DNA of 64,000 nt from JAFGRU01 sp016934985 (GTDB lineage: Bacteria > Desulfobacterota > Desulfuromonadia > Desulfuromonadales > JAAYDE01), in assembly GCA_963665045.2 (NCBI GenBank), contig CAXXJQ010000006.1, forward strand, positions 744,001-808,000, read 5' to 3'. Of the stretch, positions 53,384 through 63,039 are shown piece after piece. The stretch's first letter is position 1; every line of letters starts with the position of its first letter. The notes below the pieces were generated by a model. The model saw only the letters and a list, made by a program, of their open reading frames with translations, had not been told where the DNA came from and did no database searches. A program made the position numbers and the translations under genes.

Positions 53384-53410
53384 ATCAATAAATAATATTC
53401 CAGGAAAGCT

Positions 53411-53998
53411 GTGCAAATGAGAAGAACGACCATTGCGGTAATGATTACAAGTTCAGCCATCTTATTAGGGATGGCGACCATGGTAATGGCGTCCGGCGGC
53501 GGTCATGCAAGTGAGGGAGTCCTTCTAAAGGATTTCCTTTTCCGGTGTTTGAATTTTGCGGTGACCTTGGGCATTCTGGGCTATTTCACGATAAAGCCGA
53601 TCAAAAAGGCACTGGCTGATCGTAAGGAAAATATCGGCAAAACTTTGGACGAAGCCAAGACGGTTCGTGCCGAAGCTGAAGCCAGATACCAGGAGGTCGA
53701 GGAAAAACTCAAAGCGGCCAGCGCAGAAATCGAACAAGTCTATGCCGCAATTCGTGAAGAAGGGGAGCAGGAGCGCCAGCGGATAATTGCCAATGCCAAT
53801 GCCATGGCTGAAAAGGTCCAGGTTGAGGCGGAAAAGTCAGCCCAGCGTGAAATTGAGAATGCTCGACTGCAACTTCGAACGGAGGTTGCGAGCCTGGCGA
53901 TCAAACTGGCTGAACAGCTTATCAAGAAAAACATTAGTCCCGAAGACCACGACCGCTTGCTGAATGATTATATTAAGAGCGTAGGAGAACTGCATTGA
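53411..53998 (+). CDS. atpF: ATP synthase Fo subunit b
   Basis: The 195-aa product has an N-terminal signal-like hydrophobic segment (TIAVMITSSAILLGMATMVM), a second membrane helix (LNFAVTLGILGYFTIKP) and a long coiled coil. The extra N-terminal helix is seen in relatives' b subunits. GTG 53411 (AGGA five bases upstream) or ATG 53417 could start it. It overlaps atpH by 4 bp. Confidence 0.92.
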   Translation: MQMRRTTIAVMITSSAILLGMATMVMASGGGHASEGVLLKDFLFRCLNFAVTLGILGYFTIKPIKKALADRKENIGKTLDEAKTVRAEAEARYQEVEEKLKAASAEIEQVYAAIREEGEQERQRIIANANAMAEKVQVEAEKSAQREIENARLQLRTEVASLAIKLAEQLIKKNISPEDHDRLLNDYIKSVGELH

Positions 53999-54537
53999 GT
54001 ATCAACGCGATACCCAGAAGGTATGCAAGAGCATTAGTTGGGTTGGCCGAAGAGCAAAACAAGGTAGAAGAGTTTGCCGCTGAACTGGAAAAGGTTCAGG
54101 AAGCCTTTGCCGCGAATAAAGAACTGAAAACCGTTCTTATCAATCCCACCTATTCAGCGGGCAAGAAGACCGCACTCCTAAACGATGTGACTGAATATCT
54201 TGGCCTTTCCGAGGATATCCGCAAATTTCTGGGGCTTCTTTTGGAAAAGGATCGTTTGAAATATTATCTGCAGATTCTGGAAAGCTATCGCCAGTTGGCG
54301 GATGAAAGCAGCGGCATCGAAAGAGCTCAATTGACTTCCGCAAAAAGACTTACCAAAGAGCAGAAAGAACAAATTAAAGCAGAGTTGGAAAAACAGACAG
54401 GAAAGAAGGTCGACCTTGAGGTAAAGGTTGATTCCTCTTTGCTTGGCGGTATTAAAACGGAAATCGGCGGAAGGGTTGTTGATGGCAGTTTGGAAACCCA
54501 GCTTAAACGGATGGGAGATACCTTAACAAAGGGGTGA
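53995..54537 (+). CDS. atpH: ATP synthase F1 subunit delta
   Basis: The 180-aa product has the OSCP/delta pattern: AIPRRYARALVGLAEEQNKVEEF at the N-terminus and TGKKVDLEVKVDSSLLGGIKTEIGGRVVDGSLETQL at the C-terminus. It links stator b/b' to alpha3beta3. The start is TTG 53995 with GGAG seven bases upstream, overlapping the atpF stop. Confidence 0.95.
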   Translation: MSINAIPRRYARALVGLAEEQNKVEEFAAELEKVQEAFAANKELKTVLINPTYSAGKKTALLNDVTEYLGLSEDIRKFLGLLLEKDRLKYYLQILESYRQLADESSGIERAQLTSAKRLTKEQKEQIKAELEKQTGKKVDLEVKVDSSLLGGIKTEIGGRVVDGSLETQLKRMGDTLTKG

Positions 54538-54546
54538 TAGGGCTTT

Positions 54547-56061
54547 ATGGAGATAAGAGCGGAAGAGATCAGTGCGATAATAAAGAAGCAGATTCAGGAC
54601 TTTGGCGGTGAAGTTGAAGTTAGCGAAACCGGCCATATTATCTCTGTCGGTGACGGTATTGCCCGTATTCATGGCCTTGACAAAGCCATGGCCGGCGAAT
54701 TGCTGGAGTTTCCCGGTGAAGTCATGGGGATGGTCTTGAACCTTGAGGAAGATAACGTCGGTGCGGCCATCCTTGGTGAAGCTGAGCATATCAAAGAAGG
54801 CGACGTGGTCAAACGGACCGGGCGCATTGTTGAGGTTCCCGTCGGTGAAGCTCTTCTCGGCAGGGTAGTCAACGGTATCGGTATTCCTGTTGACGGCAAG
54901 GGGGAAGTCCAGGCTGAAAAGTATAGTCAGGTTGAAATCAAAGCCCCCGGTATCGTCACCAGAAAATCGGTTCACGAGCCTATGCAGACCGGCCTCAAGG
55001 CTATTGACTCCATGGTTCCCATTGGACGCGGTCAGCGCGAGTTGATTATTGGCGACCGTCAGACCGGGAAGACCGCCGTTGCGATCGACACCATAATCAA
55101 CCAGAAGGGCCAGAATCTGGTCTGCATTTATGTCGCCATCGGACAGAAAAGATCCACGGTTGCCCAAGTGGTTGACAGACTCCAGAAATACGGGGCCATG
55201 GAATACACCATCGTGGTTGCAGCAACCGCTTCCGAGCCGGCGCCGCTGCAGTTTATCTCGCCATATACAGGCGCGACCATGGGTGAATATTTCCGCGATA
55301 ACGGCAAGCACGCCCTCGTCATTTACGATGACCTTTCCAAACAGGCCGTGGCCTATCGCCAGCTTTCTTTGCTTCTTCGTCGTCCTCCCGGACGCGAAGC
55401 ATTCCCCGGGGATGTTTTCTACCTTCACAGCCGTCTTCTCGAAAGGGCCGCCAAGCTTCATGAGGGCTTGGGCGGAGGCAGCATGACGGCACTACCGGTT
55501 ATTGAAACCCAGGCCGGGGATGTATCCGCCTATATTCCCACCAACGTTATTTCCATTACCGACGGCCAGATCTTCCTGGAAAGCGACCTCTTCTATTCCG
55601 GTGTACGCCCCGCTATTAACGTTGGTCTTTCGGTTAGCCGTGTTGGTGGTAGTGCTCAGATCAAGGCTATGAAACAGGTTGCTGGTACCCTGCGTCTCTC
55701 TTTGGCCCAGTACCGTGAAATGGCTGCTTTTGCTCAGTTCGGATCGGACCTCGATGCTACGACGCAGAAACAGCTTCATCGTGGTGAGCGACTGGTTGAA
55801 GTTCTCAAGCAGGGCCAATATCAGCCTCTGCCAGTTGAAAAGCAGGTTTTGGTCATCTACGCGGCCAATAACGGCTTTGTGGATGAATATCCAACCAGCT
55901 TGCTGAAACGTTATGAAGTAGAGCTTCTTTCCTTCCTGGATAACAACTATGCTGACCTTTTGGCAGATCTGGCGGAGAAGAAAGCTATCGATGATGCTTT
56001 GGAAGAAAGAATCAAGGCGGCGTTGAACGAGTTCAAAGGCCAGTTTGCGGCTGAGTCCTAA
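54547..56061 (+). CDS. atpA: ATP synthase F1 subunit alpha
   Basis: The 504-aa product has the P-loop GDRQTGKTAVAID (residues about 169-181), the alpha-subunit signature PAINVGLSVSRVGGSAQIKAM, and the SVHEPMQTGLKAIDSMVPIGRGQRE segment. It is the non-catalytic nucleotide-binding subunit. It lies 9 bp after atpH. Confidence 0.98.
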   Translation: MEIRAEEISAIIKKQIQDFGGEVEVSETGHIISVGDGIARIHGLDKAMAGELLEFPGEVMGMVLNLEEDNVGAAILGEAEHIKEGDVVKRTGRIVEVPVGEALLGRVVNGIGIPVDGKGEVQAEKYSQVEIKAPGIVTRKSVHEPMQTGLKAIDSMVPIGRGQRELIIGDRQTGKTAVAIDTIINQKGQNLVCIYVAIGQKRSTVAQVVDRLQKYGAMEYTIVVAATASEPAPLQFISPYTGATMGEYFRDNGKHALVIYDDLSKQAVAYRQLSLLLRRPPGREAFPGDVFYLHSRLLERAAKLHEGLGGGSMTALPVIETQAGDVSAYIPTNVISITDGQIFLESDLFYSGVRPAINVGLSVSRVGGSAQIKAMKQVAGTLRLSLAQYREMAAFAQFGSDLDATTQKQLHRGERLVEVLKQGQYQPLPVEKQVLVIYAANNGFVDEYPTSLLKRYEVELLSFLDNNYADLLADLAEKKAIDDALEERIKAALNEFKGQFAAES

Positions 56062-56081
56062 GCGGGAGAAGGTGCTGCCAA

Positions 56082-56951
56082 ATGCCCAGTTTGAAGGATA
56101 TTAAAAAGCGAATCAACTCGGTAAAGAATACCCAGCAGATCACCAAAGCGATGAAAATGGTGTCTGCCGCCAAACTGCGTAAAGCCCAGGAAGCTGTAGT
56201 TGCCAACCGACCCTACGCAGAAAAAATGCAGGAAGTTCTTTCCAGCCTGGCTTTAAGGGTAACCGACAGCCAACATCCGCTCCTGCAGCAACGGGAAAAA
56301 GAGCGGGCGCTGATTGTTCTTTTGACCGCAGACCGAGGTCTTTGCGGCGGTTTTAACAACAACATCTCCAAGGCGGTGGAGAAATTCATCGCGGCCAATC
56401 CGCAGGAATACAAAGAAATCGATCTGATGATCATTGGCCGGAAAGGTAACGAATACCTTAAACGGCGGCCAGGCCTGAATATCGTCAAGGTATATGAAAA
56501 TATAACTGGCGATATCAACTATCAGACAGCGTTGCTCCTGAGCGAAGAGATTATCGCTCTCTTCGCGGACGAGGAAAAATATGATGTTGTGCACCTCGTC
56601 TATAATCATTTCAAAAGTGTCATTTCTCAGGTGATAACTTTTTCCCAACTCCTTCCAGTGGCTCCCAGGGAAGTGGAGGAAGATACCCATATAACCGATT
56701 ATATCTTCGAGCCGAGTGCCGAGGATATTCTCAAGGATATACTCCGTAAGAATGTGGAAGTTCAGATTTTCAAGGCTTTGTTGGAGTCTTCGGCTGCCGA
56801 GTTGGGGGCGCGCATGAGCAGTATGGACAGTGCCACAAAGAACGCATCGGAGATGATTGGCAAGTTGACCCTGGCTTACAACCGTGCCAGACAGGCGGCT
56901 ATTACCACGGAACTTATGGAAATTATTTCCGGTGCCGAATCAATAAAATAA
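56082..56951 (+). CDS. atpG: ATP synthase F1 subunit gamma
   Basis: The 289-aa product starts MPSLKDIKKRINSVKNTQQITKAMKMVSAAKLRKAQ and ends ASEMIGKLTLAYNRARQAAITTELMEIISGAES in parts, both family signatures. It is the rotor shaft in the alpha3beta3 ring. Length is normal. Confidence 0.97.
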   Translation: MPSLKDIKKRINSVKNTQQITKAMKMVSAAKLRKAQEAVVANRPYAEKMQEVLSSLALRVTDSQHPLLQQREKERALIVLLTADRGLCGGFNNNISKAVEKFIAANPQEYKEIDLMIIGRKGNEYLKRRPGLNIVKVYENITGDINYQTALLLSEEIIALFADEEKYDVVHLVYNHFKSVISQVITFSQLLPVAPREVEEDTHITDYIFEPSAEDILKDILRKNVEVQIFKALLESSAAELGARMSSMDSATKNASEMIGKLTLAYNRARQAAITTELMEIISGAESIK

Positions 56952-57008
56952 GGAATAAGGGGCTTCGATTTCCCCCAGACCGGGGAATAAAAGGAGGAAC
57001 GGTTAATT

Positions 57009-58415
57009 ATGAATAAAGGAAAAATTTCTCAGGTTATCGGTCCGGTAGTCGACGTGGAATTTGAAGAAGGGAAATTGCCTGAGATTTTGACAGCTCTCAA
57101 AATTACCAACCCGGCAATTGACGACCAGGAATGGAATCTGATTGTCGAGGTGGCTCAGCATCTTGGTGAGAACACGGTCCGTACCATCGCTATGGACTCT
57201 ACCGAAGGTCTGGTTCGTGGCCAGGATGTTCTCGATACCGGCAAACAGATCACCATGCCGGTTGGCCCGGCTACCCTGGGTCGTATTCTCAACGTTGTCG
57301 GGCAGCCGGTAGATGAGGGTGGTCCGGTGCAAGCTGAGAAACAATGGGAAATTCATCGTCCAGCTCCGGAATTCGTCGACCAGTCCACGGAAGTTGAAGC
57401 TTTTGAAACCGGAATCAAGGTTGTCGACCTTCTGGCTCCTTATTCCAGGGGCGGGAAGATTGGACTGTTTGGCGGGGCCGGTGTTGGTAAGACCGTTCTG
57501 ATTATGGAATTGATCCATAACATCGCTAAGCAGCACGGCGGTTACTCCGTTTTTGGGGGTGTCGGGGAGCGTACCCGTGAAGGGAATGACCTTTGGCACG
57601 AGATGAAGGATTCTGGAGTTATCGACAAAGCGGCTCTCGTTTATGGCCAGATGAACGAACCTCCCGGCGCGCGTGCACGGGTGGCTCTTTCGGCTCTGAC
57701 GGTTGCCGAGTATTTTCGTGATGAAGAAGGCCAGGACGTGCTCTTCTTTATTGACAACATTTTCCGTTTCACCCAGGCGGGTTCCGAAGTTTCCGCACTA
57801 CTGGGACGCATTCCTTCGGCGGTCGGTTACCAGCCGACCCTGAGTACCGAAATGGGGGAATTGCAGGAACGTATCACCACTACCCAGAAAGGCTCCATCA
57901 CCTCGGTTCAGGCTATTTATGTTCCCGCTGACGACCTGACAGACCCGGCTCCGGCCACCGCTTTTGCGCATCTTGATGCTACGACGGTTCTCTCCCGGCA
58001 AATTGCCGAGCTCGGTATCTATCCTGCGGTAGACCCTCTGGACTCCACCAGCCGTATTCTTGATCCCCAGGTAGTTGGTGAAGAGCATTACAAAGTTGCT
58101 CGCGAGGTGCAGTTTGTTCTGCAGCGCTATAAGGACCTTCAGGATATCATCGCTATTTTGGGTATGGACGAGCTTTCCGAAGACGATAAGCTTCTGGTCA
58201 GCCGCGCACGTAAAATCCAGAGATTCCTTTCCCAACCTTTCCATGTTGCTGAATCCTTCACCGGGTCACCTGGGAAATATGTCAAACTTGAGGATACCAT
58301 TAAAGGGTTCACCGAGATTGTCGCCGGCAAATATGATGACCTCCCGGAACAGGCCTTCTACATGGTCGGAACCATTGAAGAAGTTCAGGAAAAGGCCCAG
58401 AGCCTTGGCGATTAA
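57009..58415 (+). CDS. atpD: ATP synthase F1 subunit beta
   Basis: The 468-aa product has the P-loop GGAGVGKTVLIMELI (residues about 156-170), GERTREGNDLWHEM with the catalytic Glu, and the PAVDPLDSTSRILDP signature. It is the catalytic subunit. AAAGGAGGAACGG precedes the ATG. No frameshift or truncation. Confidence 0.98.
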   Translation: MNKGKISQVIGPVVDVEFEEGKLPEILTALKITNPAIDDQEWNLIVEVAQHLGENTVRTIAMDSTEGLVRGQDVLDTGKQITMPVGPATLGRILNVVGQPVDEGGPVQAEKQWEIHRPAPEFVDQSTEVEAFETGIKVVDLLAPYSRGGKIGLFGGAGVGKTVLIMELIHNIAKQHGGYSVFGGVGERTREGNDLWHEMKDSGVIDKAALVYGQMNEPPGARARVALSALTVAEYFRDEEGQDVLFFIDNIFRFTQAGSEVSALLGRIPSAVGYQPTLSTEMGELQERITTTQKGSITSVQAIYVPADDLTDPAPATAFAHLDATTVLSRQIAELGIYPAVDPLDSTSRILDPQVVGEEHYKVAREVQFVLQRYKDLQDIIAILGMDELSEDDKLLVSRARKIQRFLSQPFHVAESFTGSPGKYVKLEDTIKGFTEIVAGKYDDLPEQAFYMVGTIEEVQEKAQSLGD

Positions 58416-58464
58416 AACACCAATTGTTGGGCGACGATAACGGTAACCTGAAAAGGAAAGAAGC

Positions 58465-58881
58465 ATGGCTGAAAAGCTTAAGCTGGAAATAGTAACCCCA
58501 TACGGCGAGGTTGTTTCAGAGGAAGTCGATGAAATCACCGCCCCTGGAGCCCTCGGGGAGTTCGGGGTGCTGCCTGGCCATATACCTATGCTGACATCTT
58601 TGAGAATTGGCGAGTTTTCTTATCTCAAAAATGGAAAGAGATTGTTTATTGCCGTCAACTGGGGTTATTTCGAAGTGGAGGAAAACTGTGTCACAGTCCT
58701 GGTTGATACGGCCGAGCCGCAGGATCTAATTGACCTCGAACGGGCCAAGACGGCTATGGGCCGCGCGGAAGAAGGGCTGAAACAATTATCCCACGAGGAT
58801 AAGGAATACCGGGTTATGGAAGCGGCTCTCAAGCGTGCCATCAACCGGATTCAGGTGGCGAGCCGACGTACCGGCCATTAG
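58465..58881 (+). CDS. atpC: ATP synthase F1 subunit epsilon
   Basis: The 138-aa product has the N-terminal beta sandwich (LEIVTPYGEVVSEEVDEITAPG, GEFGVLPGHIPMLTSL) and the C-terminal helical hairpin (AEPQDLIDLERAKTAMGRAE). It is the regulatory rotor subunit. It ends the operon, before a terminator. Confidence 0.96.
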   Translation: MAEKLKLEIVTPYGEVVSEEVDEITAPGALGEFGVLPGHIPMLTSLRIGEFSYLKNGKRLFIAVNWGYFEVEENCVTVLVDTAEPQDLIDLERAKTAMGRAEEGLKQLSHEDKEYRVMEAALKRAINRIQVASRRTGH

Positions 58882-58913
58882 CCCTGATTTTATAACCAGT
58901 CGTATCCTTTATC

Positions 58914-58941
58914 AGGCGGCCTTTTCAAGGCCGCCTTTTTT
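58914..58941 (+). terminator. Rho-independent terminator of the atp operon
   Basis: AGGCGGCC (58914-58921) pairs with GGCCGCCT (58929-58936) around TTTTCAA and is followed by a T-run. It is 33 bp after the atpC stop. Confidence 0.95.
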
Positions 58942-58951
58942 CATTGTGGTT

Positions 58952-60145
58952 ATGGAGAAAAATACACCAGACATCATACATTTAGACCTCGATGCTTTTT
59001 ATGCATCTGTGGAGCAGCATGATAATCCGGAGTTGCGAGGTCGGAAGGTCATTGTCGGGGGGAGCCGGGAACGGGGGGTTGTCTGTGCCTGTTCCTATGA
59101 TACCCGGCCGTTTGGGATCCGGTCTGGAATGGCTATACGAGAGGCTCTTCGGTTTTGTCCCGACGCCTTAATTTTGCCCGTGCGGATGAACCGTTACCGG
59201 GAAGTATCGCAACAAATATTCCAGATTTACGCTTCCTACACCGACCTTGTTGAACCCCTCTCCATTGATGAAGCCTTTCTCGACGTATCCGGGAGTACCT
59301 CGTTGTTGGGAGATGCCTTCACCATAGCGAAGAAAATAAAAGAAGAGGTCAGGGGAAAAACAGGCTTGGCGCTAAGTGTGGGTGTTGCACCGAACAAAAT
59401 GTTGGCTAAGCTGGCTTCGGAACAAGGAAAACCAGATGGGTTATATCTGCTCACGGCAAATAGGGTGGATGACTTTCTGACAACCCTCCCCGTTGCCAAT
59501 CTTTGGGGGGTTGGGCGAAAAACTCAAAAACAGTTGAGGCTCTTGGGTGTTGAAACGGTTGCTGATTTGCGCCGCATTGGTTTTGATACCTTGGTCCGGA
59601 TGTATGGCGAAAATTCAGGTCGCCATCTTTATGATATGGCCAGAGGCATAGATAAGCGGCACGTAGAACCCCCGGGCCGGGCAAAATCTGTTGGCCGTGA
59701 GCGGACCTTTGACTGTGATGTAAAATGCCATGAAGTGTTGGAGCAGGAGTTGTTGCTGCTGTCGGATCAGGTCGGGTCGCGCTTGCGGGAAAAAGACCTG
59801 AAAGGCCGTACTGTCTCAATAAAGGTGAAATATGACGACTTCCAAACTTTGACACGGAGCTTTACTCTTCCACAGGCAACCAGCCATGGACCGGATATAT
59901 ATCGCTTGGCCAGAAGACTTTTGGGTGATTTGGAAAATAGAAAGGCGATCCGGCTCCTTGGGGTAACAGTAAGTCATTTTGAAAGTGAGGAGGATAACCA
60001 ACCGTGGCTTTTTAATGATGATCAAAAAGGTCTTCTATGCCGGTTGGATGAGGGTATCGATAAAATCCGGGGAAAATATGGTGACCAGAGCATTATTCCG
60101 GGGTCCCTGCTGCCAGGGCGAGGAAAAAAGTCGAATGACAGGTAA
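58952..60145 (+). CDS. dinB: DNA polymerase IV, Y-family translesion polymerase
   Basis: The 397-aa product has IIHLDLDAFYASVEQHDNPELRG with the first metal ligand Asp, SYDTRPFGIRSGM, and LSIDEAFLDVSG with the catalytic Asp-Glu, then the GVGRKTQKQLRLLGVETVADL helix-hairpin-helix and the little-finger domain. ATG 58952 starts at the conserved core; the longer frame from 58835 would run through atpC and its terminator. The ribosome-binding site is weak. Confidence 0.95.
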   Translation: MEKNTPDIIHLDLDAFYASVEQHDNPELRGRKVIVGGSRERGVVCACSYDTRPFGIRSGMAIREALRFCPDALILPVRMNRYREVSQQIFQIYASYTDLVEPLSIDEAFLDVSGSTSLLGDAFTIAKKIKEEVRGKTGLALSVGVAPNKMLAKLASEQGKPDGLYLLTANRVDDFLTTLPVANLWGVGRKTQKQLRLLGVETVADLRRIGFDTLVRMYGENSGRHLYDMARGIDKRHVEPPGRAKSVGRERTFDCDVKCHEVLEQELLLLSDQVGSRLREKDLKGRTVSIKVKYDDFQTLTRSFTLPQATSHGPDIYRLARRLLGDLENRKAIRLLGVTVSHFESEEDNQPWLFNDDQKGLLCRLDEGIDKIRGKYGDQSIIPGSLLPGRGKKSNDR

Positions 60146-60167
60146 TAAAATCCTGGCGGGATAAGAA

Positions 60168-61160
60168 TCAGGCAATTTTTTCAAGCTTAACAATCGCTTC
60201 CTTCTCGCCAAGGGTAATCAGAGTATCGCCGTTTTCCATAATGGTTTCAGGGACGGGGTTAAAAAGCATTTGCCCGTTGATCTTTTTGATGCCGACAATA
60301 ATGATTCCCCAGTCCCGACGAATGCCTGAGGTGATGAGGTTTTTTCCGACCAGCGACGAAGACGAAGAAATTTTGATTTCCTCCAGCTGCAGTTCAAGCC
60401 GTTTTCCGGCGGTGGCAATTTCCAGGAAGTCGACGACCGAAGGTCTCAGGATAGCCTGAGCCATGCGGTGGGCACCAATGAGGTAAGGTGAGACAACCTT
60501 GCTTGCTCCGGCGCGCTTAAGTTTTTTTTCAGAAGCCGGTTCAGCGGCTCGCGCCAGAATGAAAAGGGCCGGGTTGAGACCCCGGGCCGTCAGGGTGATA
60601 TAAACATTATCGGTATCCTGGGTTACGGCGGTAACCAGCCCCTTGGCCTTGGCAATCCCCGCTTTGACCAAGGCATCGTCGTCGGTGGCATCCCCGGCGA
60701 CGAAAAGATAACCCTCCTCTTCAATTTTTTGGCAAAGATTGGGATCGTTTTCGACGACGACAAACGGTATGGGCCTTTCTTTGAGTTCGGCACATATAAA
60801 ACTTCCGATTCTACCGTAACCACAGATAATGAAGTGATCTACAAGTTTATCGATTTCTTTTTGCAATTTTTTTCTCCCGAATATCTGGCGAATTTGCCCT
60901 TCCACGATAAATTCGACAAAACTGCCACCCGCGTAAGCAATAACCCCGAGACTGGAAAAAATCAGTACGATGGTAAAAGCCTTGCCGGTCGAAGAAAGTT
61001 CATGAACTTCCCGAAAGCCTACGGTAGTTATGGTGATAATGGTCATATAGAAGGATTCAAAAATCCCCCATCCTTCAATCAGGGAATAGCCGAGCGTCCC
61101 GGCAAGGACAACACAGATTAGAACTAAGAAGGAAAAGCGTAGATGTGGGGTCGATTTCAT
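60168..61160 (-). CDS. Two-helix potassium channel with RCK (TrkA-N/TrkA-C) regulatory domains
   Basis: The 330-aa product has two membrane helices (FLVLICVVLAGTLGYSLI, AFTIVLIFSSLGVIAYAG) with a pore loop between them reading TITTVGFRE (residues 43-51). The selectivity filter is TVGFR rather than the canonical TVGYG or TVGFG. The TrkA-N fold follows (FIICGYGRIGSFICAELKE) with VENDPNLCQ, then TrkA-C (residues 240-325). This is the MthK/GsuK architecture, tetrameric in the inner membrane and gated by nucleotide or Ca. It converges with dinB, 22 bp apart. Confidence 0.9.
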   Translation of the reverse strand: MKSTPHLRFSFLVLICVVLAGTLGYSLIEGWGIFESFYMTIITITTVGFREVHELSSTGKAFTIVLIFSSLGVIAYAGGSFVEFIVEGQIRQIFGRKKLQKEIDKLVDHFIICGYGRIGSFICAELKERPIPFVVVENDPNLCQKIEEEGYLFVAGDATDDDALVKAGIAKAKGLVTAVTQDTDNVYITLTARGLNPALFILARAAEPASEKKLKRAGASKVVSPYLIGAHRMAQAILRPSVVDFLEIATAGKRLELQLEEIKISSSSSLVGKNLITSGIRRDWGIIIVGIKKINGQMLFNPVPETIMENGDTLITLGEKEAIVKLEKIA

Positions 61161-61239
61161 GTTGGTTCCTGGTTAAGGGATAGCAAAATGGTAGCTCTGG
61201 AAACACTAAAAAGCAAGATTTCTCACCTTGCCTTCACTA

Positions 61240-62031
61240 TCAGGGTCTTAGGCGGTAACCTTTGCCGATGAGAATCGCTGCCCAGACAAAGAGGCTCAGG
61301 GAAAGTGTCAGAGAAAAACCGAAAGAAAAGAAAGGCGACGCATCGCCGACCCCGAGAATGGCAAAACGAAAGCCATCAATGAGATAAAAGAGAGGATTGA
61401 TGCGCGAGACCTGTTCCCAGAAAGGCGGCAGGATGGAAATAGGGTAGAAGACGCCCCCGAAATAGATAAGCGGCAAGATAATAAAGTTGTTGAACATGCT
61501 CAGGGAGTCAAAAGTGTTTGAATAAATAGCGGCGATGAGGCCGAACTGGGCAAAAAGAAAGCTGGCCAGAAAAACCATGACCAGACAGAGTTCCGGGTGC
61601 ACCCAGGGCATGGATGCAAAGCCAAGGGAAATCAAGGTGATAACAGAACCTACCAGTAATCCTCGGATCATGGCTGCCAGAGTATAGGCAAGGATAAGCT
61701 GTGGCGGGGTAATGGGAGCGACAAGCAGGTCAACAATGTTACCAAGATAGCGGGACATGAAGAGTGAGGAGGAAACGTTGGCGAAAGAGTTGTTGATGAT
61801 GCCCATGAGAATCAGCCCCGGAATGACGAACTGGGCATAACTGTACCCTTCGAGGACAGAGATTCTCTCACCCAAGGTGGCTCCGAAAACGAAAAGGTAA
61901 AGAGATGCGGTGATGACCGGGGTCAGAAGGGTCTGGAAAGAGACGCGAAGAAACCGCAGGATTTCCCTTTTCAGCAAGGTGACAAAAGGGAGCCATGCCA
62001 CATAAAGGGGATGCGGAGTTGAATCTTTCAT
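61240..62031 (-). CDS. ABC-2 family transporter permease
   Basis: The 263-aa product has six membrane segments, the ABC-2 permease pattern with VIPGLILMGIINNSFANVSS and a late PLIYFGGVFYPISILPPFWEQVSRINPLFYLIDGFR segment (in parts), close to the NodJ/YadH-type signature. It overlaps the ATPase gene by 4 bp. The substrate (possibly lipid or polysaccharide) is not evident. Confidence 0.92.
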   Translation of the reverse strand: MKDSTPHPLYVAWLPFVTLLKREILRFLRVSFQTLLTPVITASLYLFVFGATLGERISVLEGYSYAQFVIPGLILMGIINNSFANVSSSLFMSRYLGNIVDLLVAPITPPQLILAYTLAAMIRGLLVGSVITLISLGFASMPWVHPELCLVMVFLASFLFAQFGLIAAIYSNTFDSLSMFNNFIILPLIYFGGVFYPISILPPFWEQVSRINPLFYLIDGFRFAILGVGDASPFFSFGFSLTLSLSLFVWAAILIGKGYRLRP

Positions 62032-62972
62032 AAGCAGTTGTTGTTTTTCCGGGTCAGGGGTTTTTTACCGGTCAGGGTCAGAAATACATCTTCCAGGGCC
62101 GGTTTTTCTGTCTCTATATCGAGTACTTGAATGTTGTTTTGCTGCAGTATTTGAAGGATATTTCCAGGTAATATACCATCCTTCAGACAGAAGATAATTT
62201 TGTTTCCTTCAACCTGGGTGGAAATATTGAGGGAAGAAAAAATATCACCTGAGAAAGTCGGGGGGGTATCCAGGGTCAACGTCATTTTGCGGCCGGCAAG
62301 GCGATCGAGAAGTTTTTCCTTATTTTCAAGGGCTACCAGGGAGCCGTTGTCCATTATGGCGATACGTTCACAAAGTTGTTCAGCCTCTTCCAGATAGTGG
62401 GTGGTAAGAAGAACTGTTGTTCCTTTGGCGTTAATTTCACGGACAAATTCCCACAGGGAATGGCGCAACTCGACATCGACTCCGGCAGTGGGTTCATCCA
62501 GTATCAGGAGGCGGGGCTTGTGAATCAGCGCCTTGGCAATCATAAAGCGGCGCTTGAGGCCACCTGAGAGCTTGTTCATCGGCTTATCCAAATGAGGAAC
62601 AAGGCCAAGGCGCTCCAGCAAGGTATTGCGCCATGCAGGGTCATCCGGAACTCCGTAGTAGCCGGAGTGAATCTTGATTGCCCGGTTGATGGTAAAAAAG
62701 GTATCAATGACAATTTCCTGATGCATGACACCAATTAAGCGGCGCGTCAGAAGATAATCCTTGCGGATGGAATGGCCGAAAACTTCGATGCGGCCGGACC
62801 CGATGCGGATGGCCCCGGTTATCATATTGATAGTGGTGCTTTTGCCGGCACCGTTGGGGCCGAGAAGAGCAAAGATTTCTCCCGGAGAAATTTCCAGGGA
62901 AAGTTCTTTTACTGCAAGGCTTTTTCCGTAACTTTTGGAGAGATTTTCGATTTTCAGGGCAGTTAGGGACAT
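62028..62972 (-). CDS. ABC transporter ATP-binding protein (ABC-2/DrrA-NodI type)
   Basis: The 314-aa product has Walker A GPNGAGKSTTINMIT (residues about 38-52), the signature LSGGLKRRFMIAKALIHKP (residues about 134-152), Walker B LLILDEPTAGVD, and a His switch TTHYLEE. The C-terminal extension of about 80 aa is usual in the DrrA/YadG group. It pairs with the permease directly downstream (ATGA overlap). Confidence 0.94.
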   Translation of the reverse strand: MSLTALKIENLSKSYGKSLAVKELSLEISPGEIFALLGPNGAGKSTTINMITGAIRIGSGRIEVFGHSIRKDYLLTRRLIGVMHQEIVIDTFFTINRAIKIHSGYYGVPDDPAWRNTLLERLGLVPHLDKPMNKLSGGLKRRFMIAKALIHKPRLLILDEPTAGVDVELRHSLWEFVREINAKGTTVLLTTHYLEEAEQLCERIAIMDNGSLVALENKEKLLDRLAGRKMTLTLDTPPTFSGDIFSSLNISTQVEGNKIIFCLKDGILPGNILQILQQNNIQVLDIETEKPALEDVFLTLTGKKPLTRKNNNCL

Positions 62973-63039
62973 GTCAAAATTTACAAAAGATGGGTGATTT
63001 CATTTGGAGTATCATCTGGGACAAAAGCGTATTGGTAGT

